Below are positions 23,856 to 39,257 of a stretch of 64,000 nucleotides of DNA, one piece after another. Position 1 is the stretch's first letter, and the number at the start of each line of letters is the position of its first letter. This DNA is from Rhizomucor pusillus (Eukaryota > Mucoromycota > Mucoromycetes > Mucorales > Lichtheimiaceae), in contig FWWN02000627.1 in assembly GCA_900175165.2 (NCBI GenBank), positions 129,036 through 193,035 on the forward strand, given 5' to 3'. A program made the translations under genes and the position numbers. The notes under the pieces are model-generated. The model was not told where the DNA came from. It saw only the letters and a list, made by a program, of their open reading frames with translations, and searched no databases.

Positions 23856-26100
23856 TCACACCGACACTCTGTCGGCGCTATCAGTGATGGTCACGTTTGG
23901 CCATGCGGTTTTGCTTGCTGTCGTGTCGGGCACTTGGATAATTCGACGGCTCAAGACCGTCGCAACGAGACTCATGAATCCACCAAATAATAGCACCCAC
24001 GCGACATTGGCTGACTGACCGTCTCTTGGCCGCTCCTCGCCCTGGCCATTCTCGACCCATTGCACTACTCTGAAAATCATGGATGCGACAACAGCCACAG
24101 CAAACTGAGGAAACACTATGTACATGTTGTGCACACCTAGTACCATGCCTGCATCCAATTCCTCCTCGTCAGCATCGTTTTCCGAGACCGGAGTGTGTAT
24201 GCCATTGGTTGTTGCGCCGTAGTGCTGCGTGGGACTTCCTCGATTTTCCGTGATAGGTCGTGTCTCCTCGTCATGCTGCTGTTCTAAACGCGATTCTTCT
24301 CGTTCATCCTCCTCTTCTTCATGCAAAACATCCGCGGGAACAGTAACGTACTCGCCGACCAAAGCAAATGGTATCCAGAGCACAACACTCCATGGTATTC
24401 CGATAATAGCAACGATAATCGTAGCAGTTGTAACGCTAGTGACCATGATCGTCGAAAGCATAGCGAGTGAGAATATCAAGTTTCCGGTAGTGTAGAAATT
24501 CTTCAATGTCAACAGCCAGCAGTTGCATGGTTTGCAGGATACTAGCCAAGGAAGAATGGTGCCAGATACAACAGAAATGATGGCGTAAAGTAAGAGCGCA
24601 AATGATCCGGCCCTCGTGCCCTTGGCCCATGAATCCGGGTGGTTTTGTGGATGAGATGCAAAGTACAGATCAGATACCCAAGTAGTGCTATAATCAATGT
24701 CTTGTTAGACAATGTGACACGTGGTGCTATCACCATCGGTATAATATGAACCTGTAAAACAAAAATGGAAACCATCCGAGCCATGCAAAAAACTGCACAT
24801 TGCACAGTCTCTGTATAGGACCCGGCAGCGAACGCAGCGCTTTCCAAATATATGCAAAGGTATAGTACCAAGGACTATATCATCCGTAAGTGTTTAGTAA
24901 ATGCTGCTCTTCTGTACCATCGTAGTAGCAACTCACCTTTCATCGTATTCTTCTGTGTTCTGTTCTTCGTGAATTGTCAAGCAAGTCATACCAATAGTAG
25001 CAATGAAGACAGCAACTGCTATCAAGCAAAAGACCTTGATCTGTGAGTTACCCAGAAATGGAAAAGCTTTGACGAGATCGATGAATCCTGTAAAGTAGCC
25101 AACAACCATAGCAACATTTGATAACCGAGCTGCCCAAGCGTTCGCTTCCTGCTGCTGCAAAAGTGGAGGAATATCAAGAATCAATGCGCGGCACGAAGCC
25201 TGGACGGCATTGAGGGAAAAATCAAGGGTATAAAAGGCAATGACAGCGACAACGATAGCAGTTCTGCGTTCCTGCACATACAATTAGTGATTTTCTCAAT
25301 AGATTTATTGAGCTTGTTTCTTACCTGCTCTGTCAATCTCTCGGGAATACCAGTATCGTCAGATAAATGTATGATCCACGCAGCAATGTCCTTTGCGTAT
25401 GCTATACAAAGCATGGACAAACATACAAATATAGCTCCGACAATGATGAATGGTCTACGTTTGCCAAGAGCCAGAGTACACTTGTCGCTGAATGCACCGA
25501 TGAGTGCTGTAACGAACGGACTGAATCAGCCAAGAGTTACATGGTTTCAGACAATGGATAACGAACTTACGCTGGATAATTAATCCTGTGGTGGTGAAAA
25601 ACAATAAGGTTTGTTGAGCATTGCTGGATGGTTCTGATATCAATTATACAACAAGTATAATACCAGAAAGTGGTCCTGCTAACCACACCAACGCCGTCAT
25701 TTCCTTGGGCAAGCCAAGCGATAGCAAATATGGTGTTCCGTATGCCAGCTCGACAGTCCCTGGTAAACCAAATCAGTTGCTGCGATCCAGGACAGAATAT
25801 GTAAATTTGCTTACAAGTGAATTGAACACCCACCATGCACAGAGTTAAGCAAAATAGCTGGCATGTGGATAAACTGTCTTTGCGTTCATGCTCGAGCTCG
25901 TCACGTATCCGGCGCCGTTCTTCTTGGCGCGCACGGTGATGGGCCTCTCTTCCTCGGTCGTATAAGAATGTATCTGATGCTGAGCGTTTGACGGGCGGCG
26001 GTGCAACGTACGAAGTTGTGTAGAATGCATCGAAGGCAGCAGCACCCTTTCCTATTGACGAGCGCCTGCGTCCAGAAACAGGCGGACGAGAATGTGCCAT
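23856..26100 (-). CDS. SLC45/Sut1-type sugar-proton symporter (MFS)
   Basis: Exons 26100-25815, 25759-25664, 25585-25571 (15 nt), 25506-25325, 25271-24937, 24874-24752 and 24687-23856 give 622 aa. Characteristic segments in order: VELAYGTPYLLSLGLPK, VWLAGPLSGLIIQPLIGAFS, the loop DKCTLALGKRRPF (MFS motif A equivalent of sucrose transporters), ALILDIPPLLQQQEANAW, and VQFFAWLGWFPFLFYSTTW. About 12 membrane helices are expected, with a long acidic loop before the last two. S. pombe Sut1 and animal SLC45 proteins carry sucrose, maltose or glucose with protons across the plasma membrane; the exact sugar cannot be read from sequence. The N-terminal ~85 residues are charged and cytosolic. Confidence 0.93.
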
Positions 26101-26439
26101 TCAGTTCAGATAAAGTCCAGAGAAAGAGGAAAAAACAAGGGTTTTGGAAAACCGAAAAAAAAGAAATGAAGCAGCAGCACATGTTTCGATTTTGCAAGAG
26201 TGAGAGAGTGAAGAGTGAGAGTGCAGGCATCCAAGGGATTTCAATGACCGATGCATAAAGTACATGTCCCAAACCATAGAGAACCCTCTCTTTTTTTCCT
26301 TTCTTTCTTTACCCCTCTTTGCCTTTTTTGCATTGACCAAATATATCTCGACCCTTTAGAATGCTCTTGCGTGTCATGTTGATGACAACACTGCACTGCA
26401 AATATTAAAATTATCTCTTCCTTGTAACGTTATAACCGT

Positions 26440-28179
26440 ATGGGATTAAAACATAGCAAGCATTCATCGATTACCTCGCCTACCCGCAGCACAATCCTCA
26501 CAGACTCCTCAGAAACCGCTGGAAGCCGCAGAAGTAGCTTACGATTCGACCCACGCGCACGAATCAATCGCTCAAGTGATGGGCCTCGTTCCTCAACAGA
26601 GACAGCACAGCAACAGCAGCAGCAGCAACAGCATCGCCGAAACAGTTCAAGTTTCCTACGTCGGTTCAAGGAAGGAACCGGCCGCATGAGCCGGAGCAAC
26701 ACCAATGACAGCACCACCACCGATAGCTCATCGGCTGGACGAAGCAACCGTTCGGACACTTTTCCTATGATGATCTGCAATGGTAGCACAGCCGTTGACA
26801 ATGCCGTATCGGCTGCTGTCGCGAGCTATTCCGGCCGCGAGACGCTTTCATCCTCATCAGGCGGCTCCACGAAGCGATCGAACAAACCATGCTGCTCGGA
26901 ATGGGATATCACTACATTGAAGGAGGCTCAGCATAGGATTAATAATGTCAACGACGAGGATTGCCCGACCGGGGTTTGTCATGTTTCACCGCGCTATTTG
27001 AGTGAATGTCTCTTGATGGAAAAGTATCTTTTGCCAGAGCATGAGCCTTGGAGAAAGAAGGAGAAAGACAGGTAAAATCGAACTGGTAACCAAATGCAGC
27101 TAGTTCTTCCTTTCTTAACCTTAAATGGGGTTCCGCTGCTGCAGGCAACAACGTCAGCACTACATGTTGAATTATGTTTTTCGCCAAGCATACGAGTTTC
27201 ACACCAAGTCACCAACGCTTATCATAAACTGGTGCTGCGGAGCAGGTATGTTGTGACAATGAAAAGTGTGGGAGAGAAAAAGGCACAGGTCATAATCATT
27301 TCCCTCCCTTGGTTACACCCGATAAAAGGTTGTCGGCATGTTCCCTTTTTTCTAATCAGCCCTCCTAGGTTACTGGGCAATGGAAGTGGCACAGCGCTAC
27401 CCAAAATGCCGCATTGTCGGCTTAGATTACAGCTCAGCAACCCTCCCGAATCTGCAGCAATGCACCAAGAATCTGTATTTTGAGCACACAATCGTGCATG
27501 AAGGCCACACTGGCTTGGAATCCTTTGAGGATAATGTGGCCGACCACGTTATGATGCGGGACGTCTGGCTTGTCAATTCTCCAGAGCATAAGTGGCTAGA
27601 TGTCTTGCGTCAAGTTCATCGTGTGCTAAAACCAGGAGGCTGCATTGAGATATACGAACAAGGTAATAATCTCTCACATCCAATTTCTCTTTTGATCGCA
27701 CAATTAATTAGGCTCTGCTGTGCCAACTACTAGACTTGGCAATGAAATCTCCTGGGTCGTATCTATTCCTGGTTGATCAATGGGCTGGTACCATTTTTTC
27801 CAGAGTCGGCATCGACCGCGATACATCCAAGAGGATATCAAAATATCTGGGCGAAGTTGGGTTTGTCGATATTGACGAACGTGTAGTTGAGCTTCCACTA
27901 GGCGAATGGTCTTCTATCCAGGGTATGTGTACAGATGATTCAACACGTTGCCGTGTCCGAACCTCATATATGCTGTATGCAATAGCGATGAAGGAAACGG
28001 GATATCTTTTTAAGGATCTGATGAAACGAAAGTTTGACACTTTCAAAGATTGGATGTGTGCCTTGAATAATCTGGACGAGTCACAAGTCACAGTTGCCAT
28101 CAAGACAGCAATGTCAGAATGTGAAGAAGCGAAGACCTGCATGAATTGGAGATATTTTACAGCGCGTAAACAAAACTAG
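26440..28179 (+). CDS. SAM-dependent class I methyltransferase with myristoylation-type N-terminus
   Basis: Exons 26440-27071, 27145-27245, 27369-27662, 27734-27922 and 27986-28179 give 469 aa. The start MGLKHSKHSS fits an N-myristoylation site (Gly2, Ser6, Lys7), suggesting membrane attachment. A Ser-rich, polyglutamine N-terminal half follows. The Rossmann methyltransferase fold (about residues 240-400) shows motif I IINWCCGAGYWAMEVAQRYP, the acidic strand IVGLDYSS, and VHRVLKPGGCIEIYEQ near motif post-III. It resembles the LaeA/UMTA-like fungal methyltransferases, but the substrate is unknown. The last intron (27923-27985, 63 nt) lacks an in-frame stop, so retention would insert 21 residues. 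Its ATG is 339 bp from the divergent transporter. Confidence 0.88.
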
Positions 28180-28206
28180 ATACCAATTAGGGCTTCTCTA
28201 TTACAG

Positions 28207-30041
28207 CTATTTTGCCTCTTCTTCCTCTTGCATTCTTTGCATCTCTTTTGCCACCTGTAATACATACACATACATGTTTAGCTATACTTGCCAGGATATT
28301 ATCGCTAAATGTAACTGCTCTTACCATTTCTAATTCATCAAGATCCAATTCCAGCTCGGCCTTGCTGATAGAAAAATGGTGCAGCTCGTGTGCCAGTGTT
28401 CTCAAGACATGATCACTATTTCTTCGTATTAGTCGTTTCGTCTCTGTGGGAGATGCGTTCACAATATACACTTGCCTTGTATGCTGTATCCAAGTACAGT
28501 AATCGTCGATCAAAATCTTGCTATAAATATAGTACACATCGTGGTGATCAAAGGTATCCTTGACATCCAACAGTGCTTTCAGAATGGCACGCTTGCCAAG
28601 TCTAAACAGAATATATACATCTTGCAGCAACTTTTCATTGAGTGCATAGTTGCGATAGAGCGGGTATATGAGTGCTCGACGGAATGAGGCAATGACTACT
28701 TGCTTCAAAGTGCTAAATTGCTATCGTTTTATACGTAAGCATTCATCGTTCTTGTATTACTTTAATTTTTCCTTACCTCTAAGCATGCCATTGATGAGCA
28801 TAGTTTTCCGATACACCAGGCTGATTCGACAGTATTCTCGCCTTCAAAAACGCGGTGGTTGTAACTGTAGGCAAACAAGATATCCACCAAGCCAAGATAC
28901 GTTGCCTTCTCGTTAGAAAGTAAATCTACATCGAACCTGGTATGAGATTTCAGATGCTGCAAACTAGTTGTATACGCTACTTGCATTCTTTTTTAGGCAG
29001 GTCTCGCATCATGGCTTCTTCTTTGGATGTAAACTTAATCAAGGATTCTTCTGGATCGGTGATCCTCAAATTATCCATGTTCAAACTTTCTTCAACGCTG
29101 TTTGGCCGCGCTATTTCTTGAATTAATGGACCTAGGAATCAAAGTTAAAACAATGCACACGATTAAAATACACGATGAGGCTAACCTCGATTTTCCTGTT
29201 TCTTTGCGTTCTTTTGTATCCTTCGAAGCTCCTTGTACCACAATGTCTTGAACTGCATGACCCGTTGTACCTCTTCGTCGTTGATGAAATCCATGGCATA
29301 GTGATCTTCGTCAAAATGCGCAGTTTCTGTTTCTAATCGGATCTGGCGTCTGGACTCTGGTGTCGATTTCTCAGGTTCAGTGATATCATTCACTTCATTC
29401 ATAGTTTCCTGCACGTGGGCAAAGTATCCGCTGTATTGGCTGTTAAACCCGTACGTTGCCGATGTGCCAATGTTGATATCTGGTAACGTCTGTGGAAGTT
29501 CCCAGTTAAAGTTGATAGCTTCCTGCACTTGCTCTTGATCCAATGCAGATGTATCATCTTTGCTGCTGTTATTATCGCTGCTGCCTATGACTTCAATCAA
29601 TGGCTTTTTCGGTGCCTCGGATTCTCCTCGTCGAGCGAGCAATTTTGTCAACAGATCCAAGTCTGGGAACGTCTCGCCTTTGGTTTCCTTGCTGATGCGC
29701 ACGGTAAATTTGCCAGAAGATGGGTCATACACTGCCTTGGAGTCATCGTCCTCTACAATGTTTCCTGGGAAATATAGTCTACATATACGATTGGTCAATA
29801 TCGGTGCTCTCGAATGACGTCCGTGGTAGTATTGTATACCGTAAAAAGTATGGCCGAAGAAAGAATCGAAACTCGTTGCCCTGTACGTGAAGATCAACGT
29901 CTTGTGCCTTTGCAAGTTTGATCAGTACGGTCAAAAGCATAGATCTGTTCGCATATGGAGTCTCACCCTGACATATGGAGTGTTGATTGTTACAATGACT
30001 GATGATTCGTCTTGATCCACTTTGAATGACGGCGTAATCAT
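28207..30041 (-). CDS. SHQ1: Shq1, H/ACA snoRNP assembly chaperone
   Basis: Exons 30041-29967, 29907-29840, 29778-29186, 29131-28981, 28963-28777, 28720-28476, 28415-28325 and 28254-28207 give 485 aa. The N-terminal CS/p23-like domain is clear: MITPSFKVDQDE, TINTPYVR, VQGNEFRFFLRPYFLRLYFP. The family-specific domain follows with LLSNEKATYLGLVDILFAYS, then YNHRVFEGENTVESAW, LEQFSTLKQVVIASFRRA and IYPLYRNYALNEKLLQD. Shq1 protects the pseudouridine synthase Cbf5/dyskerin before H/ACA RNP assembly in the nucleus. The intron 28416-28475 (60 nt) has a GC donor (ACAAG|GCAAGT) and no in-frame stop. The CDS stop codon is only 27 bp from that of the convergent methyltransferase. Confidence 0.94.
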
Positions 30042-30188
30042 TGTTTGTTTTCCACTTTTGACAGTTGCCCGCGGGACAAACCCATTATATAATCAGTCGT
30101 CGGGGTGATAATATAAGGACCTACTATATGCTTTTTCTGGACAGAACGCTACTCCGAGACCCTTTTTTTCCTTTCCTTACTTCAGCGA
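30042..30188. promoter_or_regulatory. 147-bp bidirectional promoter of SHQ1 and the 4,6-dehydratase gene
   Basis: Divergent ATGs at 30041 and 30189. Contains AT-rich TATATAAT near 30088-30100 and a pyrimidine-rich strip (CCTTTTTTTCCTTTCC) before the plus-strand start. Confidence 0.5.
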
Positions 30189-31719
30189 ATGATTCCTCCA
30201 TCTCCAACTCCTAGTGCCTGCAGACCAAGGCTCATGGAGTCCCGAGAAGAAAAGCATGCTCGGTTGTCAAAGACAATTTCGGCATTCGACAGAGAAGATA
30301 TCGGCCAACGTTTACCGGAACTTCCTCCAGATCTAGCAAATGTCAAGAATATTCTCATCACAGGCGGTGCCGGGTTCATGTAATGATTTATTCAGGGATA
30401 ACTTTTGCATCGTATTCTAACGTATGTTATGGATGCATAGTGGCAGCTTCCTTGTTCGAAAAATGGTGGTACTTTATCCGGAATACAATATTTACGTCGT
30501 TGACAAGCTCGATTACTGCGGATCGCTGCATAATCTCAAGGCCGTATCCGAATTCCCAAACTATACCTTTATCAAAGTAAGAAAGAAGGATAAAGTAAAC
30601 ACAGTTCAATGTTCTTACGAGACTATGCCTGTACAACACAGGGAGATATCACATCATCAGATTTCATGGCATATGTTCTCAAAGAAAAGAAGATCGAGGT
30701 CATATTTCATCTTGCAGCTCAGACGCATGTCGACAATTCGTTTGGAGATTCCTTTGAATTTACAAAGTACTGTAATCGGGATAAAGTTGGATACCAGTTT
30801 GGTAATGACTGACACTGAATATTTTCCAGGAACAATGTCATGGGAACCCATGTCATGTTAGAGGCAGCCAAAGTCCACAAGGTCAAACGATTCATTCACG
30901 TCAGCACCGACGAAGTGTACGGTGAAGTCGTAAGCCGAGTACGTATCTCCTACCTTGAAACTTCATGTGGAAAGTGAAGCTTGACTAACGACTCGAGAAC
31001 GGAACGATGCAGCCCGATTGCCACGAAGACACCATCCTTGCCCCTACCAACCCTTATTCCGCCACCAAAGCCGCCGCCGAATGCCTCGTCAAGGCATATC
31101 ACCATTCTTTCAACCTTCCTATTATGATCACCCGCTCGAACAACGTTTACGGACCTTATCAGTATCCCGAGAAAATCACATCAAAGTTCATTTGCAGCCT
31201 ACTTCGAAATGGAAAATGTTACATACACGGCGATGGCCACAATTCACGAAAATATCTGTACGCGGCCGACGTAGCCGACGCTCTGGATGTTATTTTCCAT
31301 CGCGGCCAGGTTGGCGAGACATACAACATTGGTAGCAATTTTGAGATATCCAACCTTGAATTTGCCAAGCGCTTGATCCGCATATTCGGCTACGACGAAG
31401 AAGAACATATAGAATTTGTACAAGACCGTGCGTTCAACGATAAACGATACGGCGTAGACTCTTCAAAGTTAGAACGACTGGGATGGTGTCCTCGCATGGG
31501 ATTCGAAGAAGGATTAAGAAAGACAAGCAAGTATCTGGCATATATATGCATGGACAAGCAGAAGAAAAATCGAAAAGAATAATGTTGGACTGACAACAAT
31601 GTAACTATGTAGTTGATTGGTACCGCGATAGAACGGTAGAATGGTGGGGTGACATATCAGGCGCCCTTGTTCCACATCCTTTCAAAGCATTACCTGCGTA
31701 CGATCCTGCTCCGGTCTAG
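30189..31719 (+). CDS. RmlB-type nucleotide-sugar 4,6-dehydratase (extended SDR)
   Basis: Exons 30189-30379, 30441-30576, 30642-30766, 30830-30938, 30998-31526 and 31613-31719 give 398 aa. The NAD-binding motif GGAGFIGS is split by the first intron. Other marks: VIFHLAAQTHVDNSF, the catalytic STDEVYGE (Thr-Asp-Glu of 4,6-dehydratases), NPYSATKAAAE (Tyr-x-x-x-Lys), TRSNNVYGPYQYPEK, and the ending DWYRDRTVEWWGD. RmlB/TGDS enzymes convert dTDP- or UDP-glucose to the 4-keto-6-deoxy sugar, the first step toward rhamnose-type sugars. The donor nucleotide cannot be told from sequence. The last intron needs a GC donor (ACAA|GCAAGT at 31527); reading through it gives a false stop at 31582. The ~55-residue N-terminal extension is unusual for RmlB. 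Confidence 0.92.
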
Positions 31720-31843
31720 ATCCACAATAGAATACATATAAACGATTTTCAATATGGAAAGCAGAAAGAAACAACTTTATTGATATTTTGCAATGGGAGA
31801 TTTGCGAGTATCTTTTTTTTTTTAATTATGAGTAAGCTCTCAT

Positions 31844-35817
<3,974 letters not shown>

Positions 35818-36705
35818 GTTTACGGATTCTAACAGAGAGAGGAAAAATGAGAGGTAAAAAGAAAAAAGAAAGAGACCGCGCGATCCGCGCTTTTCAATTT
35901 TTTGGGCGGCGGCGGAGGATTGTCCTGCACGCGTTGCTGTCGCGCTACATTGAAATCAAGGGAGTTTCCCAGCAAGCAAGATAACTATCCTGCGAGTAAC
36001 CAGAATGTGAAAATACATGAACTACTTTTTGCAGCGTGAGTTATATTGTAGACGGAGAATCGTTTACTAGTACGTAAAATCTGGTACCTGCAATAGTCAT
36101 TAACTATAATACACGAAAGCATTGAAAATCAAGTATTGGACCAGAAATAATGTTCTGCACTTCATCTACAGTGTATACATAGCTCTAATTATAGGGATGC
36201 TTCAATAGACAATAAATATGGATAGACATAGATTGTATCTGGCACTTAGCACGCGAATAACTAGTTGACACATTGCATGGAAACTAAAGAACCTTCATCT
36301 ACAAAACTAGATTAAGTGGCAACTCAAAACCTGCTACATTACCTCTAGAATTTTCTATCTTTTAATTACAGGCTATATTAGCTGGATCAAGTCCTTCGCA
36401 TCACGGGTTTCTTGCCTTTCCAAAGACCCTTCAGGACAAAAGGGAAACTCCGCAAAGCAACCGTTAATTCTGCGCCGTGCACTCCAGAACATCGTTTGAC
36501 AAGTTTTACACAATTCAAACAAAGCGTGAGCATGGAAGAACGTAAGATGACGAAAAGAAGCCTGAAAAGTTAGCAGTCCTCTGACACCGAGCCATTCGTG
36601 CAACCGTACAGATCTTCCAACTGAAAAGTACATGAAATCTGTGTGTTCTAGCAATTCGGCAGCACACTAACTGGGTTTTCGCTTCCCTTTCCCCCGCCTG
36701 AATAG
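35818..36705. other. Divergent promoter region of ISWI and the TBC1D22-like gene
   Basis: About 0.9 kb, AT-rich with a short GC-rich strip (GGGCGGCGGCGGAGG near 35905). The first exon(s) of the TBC1D22-like gene probably lie in its right part but no in-frame ATG with a good donor could be fixed. Confidence 0.4.
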
Positions 36706-38932
36706 GTCATTTTGGAAGAGACAAGGCTTGAAGCTTCCTGGAAGGTAAAGAAATCAACATCAAACTTGTATTCCCCGTCCAAGCATATACCGACTTGATA
36801 ATAGCGTCAGTATTGTTCCTAGTTCAACGAACAACGAGCCGAAAGTTATTGGCGCCCGATATAATTACACGAGTTTAGTGCTAGCCAAAGAAGGTGGCAA
36901 CCACAGCAACCGCAGCTTCGATAAACCATCCGTCTCATCACACACTAACCCACCGTTGCCGAAAACGGAGAAGACCACACCGTCTGCGACAAGACCACAA
37001 ATATCCACAAAATCATCAGGCCACCGTCACCACAAATCCAACAAGTCGTTTGATATATTCCTAAAGGATACAAATGATGAATGGAGTGATGAGCTAGGTT
37101 ACGATACAAAGCAGCGCAGTATTAGGCAGCAACAGCAGCAGCAGCAAGTTGACAGACTACCGCAAGAAGAACAGCAGCAGCAGCAACAGCAACTATCATC
37201 ACAGCAACAACAAACCTCCCTTTCGCCTACGGCTGCAATACCAACCTCTCCGAGGACTGATAACCAAACTTCATCCGATAACAAACGAGCAAAATCGAAA
37301 TCTTCAAACGGTGTCAAACTAGATGTTAAACAGCTGCTTGAAGGTAGAATCTGCCTGATTCGCACATGGCCCGCATATCTTCAGGAGCCTAAAACAGCAT
37401 GTTAGACCCGACATACATTGTATATAACACGGATCCTTCAGAAACAGCCGATCCTACGCGGACACAGAAATTCAAAGAAGTACTATCTGAAACCAACGTC
37501 GACCTAGGTATAAAAAAGGACCCTGCTCTGTAGCGTTTGAATTACGGATTGCCTAACAACCATTAACAGCTGCGTTGAAGAAACTGAGCTGGAGCGGTAT
37601 ACCCAAAGAATTTCGACCTGTGGCATGGCAGCTATTGTTGGTACGAATAATACCAAATATGTTAACACTTGGGGGATACAGACAAAAGTTCCTGATGTTG
37701 AGGGCAACAGGGCTATCTGCCGTGCAATTCTGCAAGGAGAAAGGCGACACTGGCGCGTAAACGGAAAGAGTACACAGACAGCGTAGCAGCATCCTATGCA
37801 CGAGGAACGGCAGGCCTCGACCAGACACTGTGGCATCAGGTAAAAAGCTAAAATGGATTTTAGAATGAATCGAGGAAGAGATGTAACCATATCCCATTTG
37901 GTATGACCAGATCCACATTGATATCCCCCGAACAAATCCAGGCGTACCATTATATCAATATGAAGCTACCCAGTTGGTTTGTTGGTGCCGTCGCTGGTTC
38001 TTGAATCTAAGTGTGACTGACTATAATATGCGTATATCTAGTGCTTGGAAAGAATACTATACCAATGGGCCGTACGGCATCCTGCAAGCGGTTACGTCCA
38101 AGGAATCAATGACCTAGTAACACCTCTCTTTGAAGTTTACTTATCAGCTTACATTGGTAAGTATATTGATTCCGTTGCAAAGAGGATGAATAGAGGGAAC
38201 GATTAAATATTGAAATCGTCAGAGGATAATCCGGAAGACTACGATGTAAGCCAGCTTGATCCCGATGTACTGTCCGTGATTGAAGCGGACAGCTTCTGGT
38301 GTTTGTCGAAGCTTTTGGATGGTATTCAGGTACACATCAGATTACGATATCTACTCTTATCGGTAGACTTACACCTACTATTTAAAAGGATAACTATACA
38401 TTTGCCCAGCCGGGTATACAGCGGCAAGTGGCTACACTCAAAGAACTGGTGTCGCGTATTGACGGTAGGGGAGTTTACCTACGCAAACATGTAAGCACTA
38501 TACTAACTTATTCTCATGCTAGGTCGTCTTGCGCTTCATCTGCAGCAAGAAGGCATCGAGTTTATACAATTTGCATTCCGCTGGATGAACTGTTTGCTGA
38601 TGCGCGAATTGCCACTGCAAAGCACCGTCCGTATGTGGGACACGTACTTGGCCGAGGGTTCATCGGAAGGCTTTTCAGAGTTCCATGTTTACGTGTGTGC
38701 AGCTTTTCTCGTAAAATGGTCTGAACAGCTCAAGAGTCAAGATTTCCAGGTATGAAAAGAGGATATCAGGTATGGATCATATATTGACACAATGTTTGGG
38801 ATTCAGGGCATAATGATTTTCCTGCAACAACTTCCAACCAAGGACTGGCAGGAAAAGGATGTCGAACTACTATTATCGGAAGCATACATGTGGAAAACAT
38901 TGTTCCACAATGCGCCGCACCACTTGAAATGA
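36706..38932 (+). CDS. TBC1D22/Gyp1-type Rab GTPase-activating protein (start exon not resolved)
   Basis: Recognisable coding sequence starts at 36706 with SFWKRQGLKLPGS (exon to 36744), then 36811-37343, 37406-37507 and further exons to the stop at 38930-38932. The N-terminal third is Ser-rich with long polyglutamine runs. The TBC domain includes LSWSGIPKEFRPVAWQLLL, the arginine-finger motif IHIDIPRTNP (IxxDxxR), and the glutamine-finger SGYVQGINDL. Further marks are EADSFWCLSKLLDGIQDNYT, FIQFAFRWMNCLLMREL and VRMWDTYLAEG. Both catalytic fingers are intact. Gyp1/TBC1D22 proteins stimulate GTP hydrolysis on Rab1/Ypt1-class GTPases at the Golgi. No ATG is in frame in the first visible exon, so a short upstream exon is expected. 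The C-terminus ends shortly after the TBC domain. Confidence 0.9.
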
Positions 38933-39257
38933 ACATGCTCCTTGAAACTTGTTCGCTCCCGTCAGGGGAATAACTCCCTACTACTCTGTCAAGAACATTT
39001 GTCAATTACAACAAACGATGTTCCTTTTTTATTACTGTTAATCCTTAGCTTGACGAAAAGAGGATGAAAGTTAAAGAAGAAGAAAAGGAAAGCCTACATA
39101 TTGAACAGGGAGCCGGCGTCTGTTCGAACATAAATGTGGATAGCATAATGAAAAGATTTACAGAATAGTTGGAAAAGTTAAAATGACGATAATGGTTGGC
39201 AATGAAGAGTGGAGCTTTGTACATGAAGTAAAGGAGAGGAGAAATCGATGCAGGATG

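Noticed and set aside
31007..31582. Stop codon at 31580-31582 as the end of the 4,6-dehydratase
   Set aside because: The frame after 31526 is intronic; the family C-terminus lies downstream at 31613-31719.
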